Below the pieces are notes generated by a model. It did not search any database. It saw only the letters and a list, made by a program, of their open reading frames with translations, and was not told the DNA's origin. From positions 79,596-96,008 of the forward strand of contig NWUY0300015681.1 in NCBI GenBank assembly GCA_004151065.3: 16,413 nt of DNA, in the 5' to 3' direction. Below, one piece after another: positions 9,029 through 16,413 of the stretch. The position numbers were made by a program, and so were the translations under genes. This stretch comes from Larix sibirica (Eukaryota; Streptophyta; Pinopsida; Pinales; Pinaceae). How positions within the stretch are numbered: the first letter of the stretch is position 1; every line of letters begins with the position of its first letter.

Positions 9029-9043
9029 TTGTCTCCACTGGGG
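9029..9043 (-). promoter_or_regulatory. Candidate polypurine tract (PPT)
   Basis: On the minus strand CCCCAGTGGAGACAA directly precedes the inferred 3' LTR start. The purine run is short and interrupted, so this is a weak PPT. Its position between the integrase end and a TGTTA terminus is the main support. Confidence 0.45.
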
Positions 9044-9288
9044 ATGCTATCCTCCTTGTGAGGTAGTAAAGAACCTGTAGACCAAGTGCCTATTCCATTG
9101 GCATATTTTAAACCTTTTACACCTTGCAACTTGTAAGCTAAGTTGTGATTCACTTCTTTTTCTATCTTTCAGTTGGGAACAAATTTGTAAACTGAAAACC
9201 AAATTGTATACCATTGAAAATATTATTACTGCAACCAATCCGTAATGAAAATGTACAGTGACTATATGAAATGGATTTCTTTAGTTCT
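9044..9288 (-). other. Pol 3' untranslated region
   Basis: The sequence between the integrase stop and the candidate PPT has no recognisable domain. A 63-codon minus-strand frame here has no family features. Confidence 0.45.
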
Positions 9289-10446
9289 TCAAGTAGAATA
9301 ATGTTTCAAAAACCTCCCATTTACTGGGCTTCCACTACCTGCTTCTCCTTTTAGGTAATTTAAAATGAATGCATACTTCCCTGATAAGAAGTTACCATAT
9401 ACGATCCTTTCCACAAATGGTCAAATTTTTTAGAAGTATCTTCATTTCTGGCATCCCATTTTAACACTAAATCGCCAATTTGGAAATCATCAAATTTTGT
9501 CTTTTTATCAAAAAAAAAAATTATCTTCTCTTGAAAAAGATTATTTTTATCATACACTAACTATCTCATTTCTTGAACTTCAATCAACTGATTAATTCTT
9601 CTTTGGGTATCATTTGGTTCTTCTTCTTAATCTTGCAAAAAATTCATCACAGGTAATCCTAGAGAGGGAGGAAAAATTACATGTGTTCCATAAACCAGTT
9701 GAAAAGGTGAAGTACCAATAGACCTCTTGCTACTGATTATGTCTGCCCACAATGCATCTTTTAATTTGGCATGCCATATTTTTTTTTTATCTTGTAGCAA
9801 CTTTTTGATAATTTTGACCAAGATTTTATTTGATGATTTAGCTAATCCATTCCCTTGAGGATAATAGGCAATAGAATGATTCATATTGATATGATAGTCG
9901 TGGAAAAAGCTAATCATTCTTTTGGATTTAAAGGCTTGTGCATTATTTGTCACTATTCTCCAAGGACAACCAAATCTTGAAAGAATATTTTCCTCCAAAA
10001 AATTAATGATAACAATATTTGTAGCTCTTCTAGTACGTATGGATTCTATCCATTTCATGAAGTAATATGTGGCAGTTAGAATCCATTTTTGTTTTCCTGA
10101 AGATGTGGGATTGATATCTCCAATGAAATCAAGCCCCCACTATTGGAATGGGCATTCTACTAAAAAAGGGTTGTAAAGGTAAGGGCATCAATTTCCTATT
10201 TCCATCGAAAATATGACAAGATGCAACATATTTATACACATTTGAAAACATGGTTGGCCAATAAAAATTGTCCCTTAAAATTTTGTTGACAGTGGTTCTC
10301 CAAAATTGATGACCTCCACAAAATCTATGATGAAACTCTTTCATAGTTTGTACGGGCTCATTTTCAAGTAAACAATTCAATAAAATCCCACCTAGATTTT
10401 TCCAATACATATAAACATTCATGATATAGAATTTTGATGCTTTCAT
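9289..10446 (-). pseudogene. Integrase of the Tat-like element, inactive
   Basis: The enzyme that would join the cDNA to host DNA. The zinc-binding part reads EFHH, GGHQFW and ASCHIF: both His and the first Cys of HHCC are present, but the second Cys expected two residues on is missing, as if a few residues were deleted. In the catalytic core the first Asp is kept in WGLDFIG (10130-10128). The second is Asn in VTNNAQAF (codon 9947-9945) and the Glu is Lys in NGLAKSSN (codon 9839-9837), with the correct 35-residue spacing. The C-terminal part has FQIGDLVLKWD and a GPY/F-like LWKGSYMV, then ends at TGA 9291-9289 after PVNGRFLKHYS. Frame changes occur near 10130 and 9370, and stops at 9629-9627 and about 9560. 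Confidence 0.88.
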
Positions 10447-10725
10447 TTTAATTTATCTACCCTTGGTTTTATGCATCGCTGGTGGAGCTTGTAAATTCTA
10501 CAAAACATAAACGATGTCATTATACCATGGGGACAATAAAAAATATTCAGATACCTACATTCTTTACCCTACTCCTATTTCATATGGTACAATTGAGATG
10601 GAATTAATTCCCACTGTATCACAATTTGATTCAACCATTAATTTTTCTAACCCTTGTTCTTTAATCAACTTAGTTGACCTCATTTCCAAGCCATATTCCA
10701 AAAGCATCGCAATCCATTTCCCTCT
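10447..10725 (-). pseudogene. Linker between Ty3-type RNase H and integrase
   Basis: Coding continues from the RNase H frame with a few stops: GKWIAMLLEYGLEM, KLIKEQGLEKLMVES and, further on, WYNDIVYVL and LQAPPAM. This is the tether region usually found ahead of the integrase in these polyproteins. It shows that the RNase H and integrase blocks belong to one pol frame. Confidence 0.65.
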
Positions 10726-11210
10726 TCATCCTTCGGGATTTGGTTGAGTTAAGATTTCCTTCACCATGTTGTTTGGAACAAAAGCAATAACATTTGACTG
10801 TAATATATAAACTATGAAATATTTTATTAATTTGATTGGGGAAAAAGATTGCTTCTCCATGATGTTATATTTAAGCTCAACATCACGCAATTCCCTGCTG
10901 AAAAAAGCCATGTGTTGTTCCATATTTTGATCGTCCTTCTGTAGTAAAAATCCTGCAATAGTATGCTCCGATGCAAAAGAGAATATCAAAAAATATTTTG
11001 TGAAATAGGAATAACCAAAACTGGAGATTCAGATATAGATTTTTTGATCCCATCAAAAGACATTTTTGCTTCTTTAGTCCTTTGGTTTCATTTTCCTTTC
11101 TCAACATATTAGTAATAGATTTCATGATCTCTGCAAAATTTGGGACAAACTTTCTAAAAAAATTCACTCTTCCATTGAAATCCTGGATTTCTTTCTTTCT
11201 TCTAGGAAAT
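10726..11210 (-). pseudogene. Ty3-type RNase H (gRNH), apparently degenerate
   Basis: This follows the reverse transcriptase thumb: KKEIQDFNGRVNFFRKFVPNFAEI at about 11207 down, then a frameshift, then FSFASEHTIAGFLLQ, HMAFFSREL and YNIMEKQ down to VPNNMVKEIL. The fold and the order match the RT_RNaseH domain of Ty3/gypsy pol. The canonical TDAS motif with the first catalytic Asp is replaced by FASEHT, and the TDHK-like segment with another Asp is VPNN. The Glu of MEKQ remains. Because the changed motifs read as smooth protein and not as random damage, the loss may be old and family-wide, leaving a structural connection domain. Confidence 0.75.
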
Positions 11211-12215
11211 ATCAATTTTTTGAATTGTTGATACTCTATTTGGACCAATTCTGATCCCTTTCTTTGATATTACATGGCCCAGTAAAATTCCTTCTTGCAT
11301 TGGAAAATTGGACTTCTTGGGGTTAAGGGAGACACCAAATTTTCTACACTTTAGAAAATCTTGTTTCGAATGTTTTAAATGATCATCATCATATTTATAA
11401 TATATTGTTATATCATCCATATAGACAACAATGAATTTAACTTTTTCTTCTATAAATGCTATATCCATTTCTCTTTGGAAGGTCGCTCCTGCATTCATCA
11501 ATCAAAATGGCATCTTTGCATACATGAAGGTTCCCCATGGTGTAGTGAAAGCAGTTTTTTCTTGATCATCCATATGTACTTTGATTTTATTATACCCTGA
11601 AAAACCATCAAGCATTGACATTCCATCTGCTCCAACAACCTTTTGTAGAATATGCTCGATTTTGGGAAGATGATAATTGTCCTTTAGGGATACTTTATTT
11701 GAATTTTTTAAATCCACACATAATCTGATTTATCCATTCTTTTTTCAGACTAGAACCAAATTTGCTACCCATTTTTAAAACCTCAAAGCAACAATAATCT
11801 TTGCATCAAATAAATTTTTTACCTCTTTTTAAATGAGAGGTAAAAGCTTTGGATTTATTCTTCTCATTTTTTGTTTGAATGGTTTCTCATCTTTACTAAC
11901 AGGAATAACATGCTGAATGATGCTTGTGTAATATTCATTCAAATATTCATAGCTCCAGGAAAATAAATTTTAGAATGTTTTCATTAGTTTAATATACTTA
12001 TCTCGTTTTTCAGGTATTAATGACTTTGATAGTTTAATAATCCTTGGATTCTGATCTGTCTTGATGTTAATATCTTCTACTTCATTGTTATTGGGGGTAA
12101 CTTTAGGATTACTTGCCACATCATTATTATCAAGCAATTTCTCCAAGGGAACCAATCCTTTAGGAATACAATTGTTTTTTAATTCAATAATTTCTTTGCC
12201 TCCAATATTATTCAA
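11202..12215 (-). pseudogene. Reverse transcriptase of the Tat-like element
   Basis: A single frame runs through the whole domain from 12215 to 11202, interrupted only by stops. It starts with a linker (IIKLSKSLIPEKRDKYIKLMK), then SWSYEYLN and IIQHVIPV, RINPKLLPLI, KWVANLV, IRLCVDL, NKVSLKDNYHLPKI and SMLDGFSGYNKI, which holds the first catalytic Asp. AFTTPWGTFMYAKMPF follows, then a TGA at 11504-11502 replacing the expected Gly. The active-site YMDD is intact at 11423-11412. LNPKKSNF and GHVISKKGI complete the palm. Stops occur in place of conserved residues such as the Gly above and Ser before KWVAN, so point mutation, not rearrangement, killed this part. Confidence 0.92.
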
Positions 12216-13087
12216 AAAAAAATGTGGATCAGAAGTCTGTCCTTCAACATTCTCTTTTTTTCATCATCTAATGTATCTTGATTTTCTCCATCAATCTGTG
12301 TATTAACAAATTCATCAGTCATCTCTATAAACCTATTGATCTGTTGATCATCTTCGAAAACATACCAATTCTTCACAATATCTAGAATTGAAGGCCTATT
12401 CCTGACTTCGATTTCATACCTTTTGTTAGAATAGATTGGGATTTTAAAAGTACTAGCTGAAGTAGACAAAGTATCTGCAATACTATTTTGTTCTCTTGGG
12501 ATCCAAGAAATTTTATGTTCAGTGAATAAATTTCCAAATAAATCCCAAACTTCGTTCCAGTATGCTCTCATCTTTGTTTGTTTAGTTTGGTAGGTACCAT
12601 TAACTTGGTTAACTACTAACTCGGAATCTCCATGTATATAAATTATTTTGGCTTTCAAGTCTTTCAAGATATTCAAACACAAAATTAATGCTTCATATTC
12701 AACATCATTGTTTGTGCATTCAAAAGCCAATTTAAAAGAGTGAAGTGTAGAATCGTTACTTGGGGACATTATCCATATAACAGCACCAGCGCTTCCTTTT
12801 CTAACAACTCCATCAAATTTCATATTCCATAAACCTCCAGCATCAAGTTCCTTTTTCAAAATTTTCTCTTTATTAGACTTTAACTGGTCATTTTGTTCAA
12901 AAATTCCAGGATTGTTTAAGTCTAATTTTCTAGGGTAGATATCATAATAAAAAATAGAAGAGCCAATATCTGTATCAAGAGCACAAATGGGATGATTTTC
13001 TAGTTTATTCTTATTGCTAACCACATATGCTAATTGTTTTTCTCTATATAACCTCCTCTTATCACCAAAAAAAAGCAATAGTAGCAT
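12212..13087 (-). pseudogene. Additional archaeal-like RNase H (aRNH) upstream of RT
   Basis: A 291-codon open frame. Residues 1-80 are the linker after the protease. Residues 88-213 form an RVT_3 / RNase HI-type domain: KFDGVV with Asp92, CTNNDVEYEAL with Glu130, HGDSELVVNQV with Asp154 and NSIADTLS with Asp205. All four acidic active-site residues are therefore present. Residues 214-291 are a linker leading to the RT. The apparent start is a frame artefact: the coding enters through a T8 run (13067-13074 on the plus strand) and leaves through a T9 run (12214-12222). The role would be degrading element RNA during reverse transcription, in place of the degenerate RNase H behind the RT. Its position before the RT is the unusual point. 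Confidence 0.88.
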
Positions 13088-13553
13088 AAGACATATCCAT
13101 TTGTAAAGTCCCTTTCAACTTAGAAGCCCATTATCTAGACAATAACATCATGAATTTTGGTGGAATGTATACAACTACCACATCCATAACCATACTCTTA
13201 GCAGGTATTTGAGTCAATGATACCACCAAATCTTTAATCATACCTAGACATCTTACTTTTCTTTAGTCAAAATAAAACAGATCTGTATAAGGCCTGGTAA
13301 TGTCTAATCCCAGACTTTCCACAACATCTTTTGGCATAAGGCTATGAGATGCCCTTGAATCTAACATTGCATTATGAAGGATCATATCATGAATATTCGA
13401 ATTGACATAGAATGGAGGTACATATTCAGAAGTGCCTTTATCTTAGGACCAAATAAAATAGTAGGAGTATCATCATGAATCTCCAAAGTATTAGGCTGTT
13501 GTTCATCTTCTCCTTTCACCATTTTGAAAATTTGATTCTTGTATTTGGTTTTT
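13088..13553 (-). pseudogene. Retropepsin-like protease, inactive
   Basis: An aspartic protease that would cleave the polyprotein. The frame reads PPFYVNSNIHDMILHNAML, then DSRASHSLMP, LGLDITRP, VRCLGMIKDLVVSLTQIP, VVYIPPKFMMLLSR and WASKLKGTLQMDMSYATI. The catalytic triad DSG is DSR here (codons 13361-13353), a Gly to Arg change explained by one G to A step. Two stops (after YFD and after LLSR) also break it. The segment upstream of the active site (KMVKGEDEQQ, DDTPTILFGPKI) lies in a neighbouring frame, so at least one indel separates it from the protease core. Confidence 0.8.
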
Positions 13554-15420
13554 TTAAGAGTTCATTGAACGGGATTGAGATATTAATTTTAGAAATTTCA
13601 TTATGAAGGTTAAAAGGAAACTGATATTTTTTGCGTCTTTTATATTAACATCTTTCTTCCCTTCTGAAGACTTCTTAGGTACATCATTCTTTGGATCATC
13701 TTTCATACGAGTTTCTTGATTTTTTTGACTTGCAGAAGGCTGATCAGTAGAGGATTTATTTGAATTTATACCAGCATTCTTGATTCTGAGATTGTATCTC
13801 CTTTGACAATTGATTATCGCATTTTGATACCCTTTTCGGTATTGTTCTAACTCTTGTTCTAACATATTTTCTTCATTTCCTTGAGAAGCACTTTCATCAT
13901 CTTCGCTGGTTAAATAAAAATGAGGTTCAGAATGATCAAATAAATGAATTTGATCGTCACGCAATCCTGCATCTTCTTCAACAATATAATTTCCAGGGAA
14001 AGGAGGCCTGATTTGTTGGTCATCTTGGTTTCTTTGGTCGACTGGATTCCTTTGGTCTCTTTTCCTTATCTGAGGAATGGGAGCTATTCTAAAGTTAGGA
14101 TTTCTAATCTGCGATTATGTTTGTTCTCTGATAGTAGGCCTATTTTCTAAAGAAAGTCTTTTCACCAATATTTCCATTGTTCTCATCATCATATCAAACT
14201 TAGAATCTATAACTTGAGATGTGGAAGGTAGATTTTCTTCTTTTTGTTTCCTTTTGTCAACTTCCACTTTTTGTTTCATTTTTCCAAATGCCATAAGATT
14301 CGCTTCTACTTCCACAACATCTCTCAACATATCAGGTAAAGTTGTAGAGTTCGTTTCTCTTAATAACAATGCAAAATCACTTTCAAAGGCATTTGCATAA
14401 TGCAATTTAGCATCCCCAACAAGAGGCTTGATATCAATTGGGATTGAGTCATATAGCTTCATAAATATAGTAGAAAACTCCTGAACAAACTATGCATTAT
14501 TCTTTTTCAGTTTATCATATTAGTTCAAAATATGCAAAGGGATTTTCTTGTCTTCCCATCTCTCAAGGAAAGTTGTCTCAAAATCATTATAATTGTGTAT
14601 ATTCCTTGCTTGAAGTCCTCTAAGCCATTTTTTAACTTCTCTGGAAAAACTCTGGGCCAACAATCTCATCTTAACATCATCATCATCAACTTCCTCCAAA
14701 TATACGAAGTCATTGAACTTATCCAGATGTTGTTGTGCAGTAAAACACCCTTCTCCATCAAATAAAACAATTCTCTGAGCATAATTCTGAGGGAGATCAT
14801 GCAACACAGCAGGTAGAGAAAGCGGATAAAACCTAACAGCCACAGCTCTAGGGGGGTGTCGGAAGAGGGTTTTGGACATGTGGAAGAAGAGTAGGTATTT
14901 GAAGGAAACTTTTGACTTGGGGAATTTCTAGTCTAGGTTGGTGGTTCTTATGGTGAATATGATTTTCTTTAAAGGAAGTAAGATGATATTTTTCTCCAGA
15001 ACTTTGTAAATTATCCCAAAGAGATTCTAACATATAGGTTTAAAGTTTTTCCCTATCAAGGGCAATATTGACTAAGTCTATTTCTAATTTTGTCCTCAAG
15101 AATGTTTTTTCAAATTGTAATCCAAAAGAAATACTTTCAAATCTATTAGTTTCTTCTCTTGGTAAATATATAGACCTTTGAATTTGAAAAGTACCTGCTT
15201 GGAATCTTGCCTTTCCTTTCTTGAGAATCATTTCAGGATCTTGAATAAATCGTAGTGGGTCAGGATCTAGATTTCTTCTGGTATGTATTCTTCTTGAATA
15301 TAGGATTTCCAGATAAACCACATTTTCTATTAAATAATGAAGTCTCCAAAGAAAATATAGTCTATATTACGTCTAGATCTTCGTTTTCTCATGAAAAATA
15401 AGATCTTTTCTGCTTGTCAT
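13554..15420 (-). pseudogene. Gag of the Tat-like element
   Basis: The structural protein that would form the virus-like particle and package the element RNA. The likely start is ATG 15420-15418, 28 nt after the PBS and in frame with the following coding. The N-terminal part (15321-15040) has RRNLDPDPLRFIQDPE and PREETNRFESIS. After a frameshift in the C6 run at about 14852-14857 comes the retrotransposon gag core: FDGEGCFTAQQHLDKFNDFV, RLLAQSFSREVKKWLRGL and FETTFLERWEDKK. MKLYDSIPIDIKP, a Lys/Glu-rich stretch (EVDKRKQKEENL) and RPPFPGNYIVEED follow, down to SMNS at 13554. Stops lie at 15040, 14520, 14115 and near 15370. I see no CCHC zinc knuckle in the C-terminal half. The end at 13554 is probably damage: the same frame logic continues into the protease one base over. 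Confidence 0.85.
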
Positions 15421-15448
15421 TCTTTCCCTAGGAAGATCTCTCTTTTGT
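15421..15448 (-). other. Leader between PBS and gag
   Basis: A 28-nt leader separates the primer binding site from the proposed gag ATG. This is very short for a plant Ty3/gypsy element, so the true start could lie further downstream if the N-terminal frame is not translated. Confidence 0.4.
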
Positions 15449-15466
15449 TCCCTGGCAATGACGCCA
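15449..15466 (-). promoter_or_regulatory. Primer binding site, tRNA-Asp type
   Basis: On the minus strand TGGCGTCATTGCCAGGGA lies 3 nt inside the LTR end. Compared with TGGCGCCGTTGCCGGGGA, the complement of the 3' end of plant tRNA-Asp used by Athila/Tat elements, it matches 15 of 18 positions. All three differences are transitions of the C to T or G to A type. Confidence 0.8.
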
Positions 15467-15469
15467 AAA

Positions 15470-16413
15470 TGTTATTACTTAGATTTTTTCCCTGATTGCT
15501 AGAGAAAATCTCCAAGGTAACCTCAAACCAATATTTAGGATGAAAAACTGGCCTTTTTCTATCCAAAGGGGGTTCCCTTTATGAGTCTTCTATTCAAAGT
15601 CACTATAACAACAACTTCATGTTCTTTAAAACAATGACCATATTTTTAACTATAAAGAGGATTATCAAAATGGTTGAATCGGGAAGAAAATCATTGGGCA
15701 TGGATTCAATACGTACATATCTCAAAAAATATTTAGAGGTTGGTGGTGTGATAAATCATTCACAGAGGAAAAGTTCATATCACTTCCTTAGACAAATAGC
15801 AATTTAAGAATGGTAGAAGATTAAATAAAACAAATTTATCAACACAAAGAATGAAACTGGGATGAATTTTGCATCAATTTGGAAGAAAGAACATCGACTA
15901 TAATCAAATGTGCAAATCAAAGCATAAGATCTGAATTCTAGCTCACATAATTCATTTAAATATGAAGCAGGGAGATAAACTGGGTTCAACAGGAAATATG
16001 TTCACATAAGAGAAATTAATAGAATGAAGAAAACTGACATAATATGAATCTCTATTTTAGATAGACCCGTACTTCTGCTCTCTATTAAATTATTTTCAAA
16101 AATATTACATCACTGAGTTTTTCTTACTTTCGGATCCAACCCCGAATACATTGTACAATTCAAAATTTATACAAAATGTTCTATAAGCAAACCCTAATTG
16201 TTTTTTTTTGATAAAAACAGAAATTTCAAAGAAGTTCCTAAACTTCAGGAGCGTTTTCTCTACTATCGACTTCGTCTGTAGTGTGTCTCTCCAATAGTGA
16301 ATTTATTTGATCTGGGCTGCTTATGTGGCAACTTGGACATATAACAAAAGGAAACCGCAACTACATTTCAAAGTGGGACATCTGGATATTTACTATTGAT
16401 ATAACCTGTATTT
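15470..16413 (-). repeat. 5' LTR of the Tat-like element (partial, runs off the window)
   Basis: On the plus strand the LTR starts TGTTATTACTT at 15470, so on the minus strand it ends ...AAGTAATAACA three bases before the PBS. At least 944 nt are visible, without coding sequence. By eye I find no clear alignment with 7946-9028. This fits only if the full LTR is longer than about 2 kb and the two visible pieces are opposite parts of it. Confidence 0.65.

Larger units (their letters stand above)
7946..16413 (-). mobile_element. Decayed Tat-like Ty3/gypsy LTR retrotransposon
   Basis: On the minus strand the order is 5' LTR (from 15470, running off the right edge), PBS, gag, protease, archaeal-like RNase H, reverse transcriptase, Ty3-type RNase H, integrase, PPT and partial 3' LTR. 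The tRNA-Asp-type PBS and the second RNase H point to the Athila/Tat branch of Ty3/gypsy, more precisely Tat-like. Gag, protease and pol were probably one long frame, because no conserved stop separates them. LTR ends match as TGTTA...TAACA. The left limit is uncertain: the lower LTR seems cut off by, or to merge with, the G-rich array at about 7945. Every protein segment is broken. Confidence 0.88.

Noticed and set aside
9047-9238. Minus-strand 63-codon ORF
   Set aside because: It lies between the integrase stop and the LTR and has no recognisable domain.
10514-10747. Plus-strand 77-codon ORF
   Set aside because: It is opposite the pol linker, whose minus-strand coding is continuous with its neighbours.
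15619-15807. Plus-strand 62-codon ORF inside the 5' LTR
   Set aside because: It is short, AT-driven and without motifs; LTRs often have such chance frames.

Overview
The window looks like a repeat-rich nuclear segment of a seed plant, AT-rich and made almost entirely of decayed transposable elements. I found no intact host gene, rRNA, tRNA or CRISPR. The retrotransposon families fit a gymnosperm such as a conifer best: a Tat-like Ty3/gypsy element with an extra RNase H, and a plant L1-type LINE ending in RNase H. That is an inference from family resemblance, not proof.

Layout in window coordinates. (1) 184-6577, minus strand: a 5'-truncated L1-type LINE. ORF1 (6576-5677) overlaps ORF2 (5708-1452) by 32 nt. 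ORF2 runs endonuclease, reverse transcriptase, zf-RVT, RNase H. A third degraded reading frame, 660-184, lies about 790 nt beyond ORF2 and may belong to the element. (2) 6545-6616, plus strand: a short stretch ending in A11 that resembles a plant LINE 3' tail facing the opposite way, so the insertion may be a twin-priming (5'-inverted) product. (3) 6617-6743: a pyrimidine-rich tract. (4) 6744-7945: about 1.2 kb of very degenerate GGGTTA/TTTAGGG-like sequence with almost no C on the plus strand. (5) 7946-16413, minus strand: a long LTR retrotransposon read from right to left. It has a 5' LTR that runs off the window (from 15470), a tRNA-Asp-type primer binding site (15449-15466), gag (from ATG 15420), protease, an extra archaeal-like RNase H, reverse transcriptase, a degenerate Ty3-type RNase H, integrase (ending at 9289), a weak polypurine tract (9029-9043) and a partial 3' LTR (up to 9028).

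The most notable point is the domain order of the LTR element: the RNase H with a full acidic quartet lies upstream of the reverse transcriptase, while the usual RNase H downstream lacks the expected catalytic Asp residues. Both retroelements also carry an RNase H of the same broad plant/archaeal-like class. Both are dead: they have many in-frame stops (several are single G:C to A:T changes), lost catalytic residues (endonuclease GDFN, protease DSG, integrase D and E) and frameshifts, several of them in homopolymer runs.
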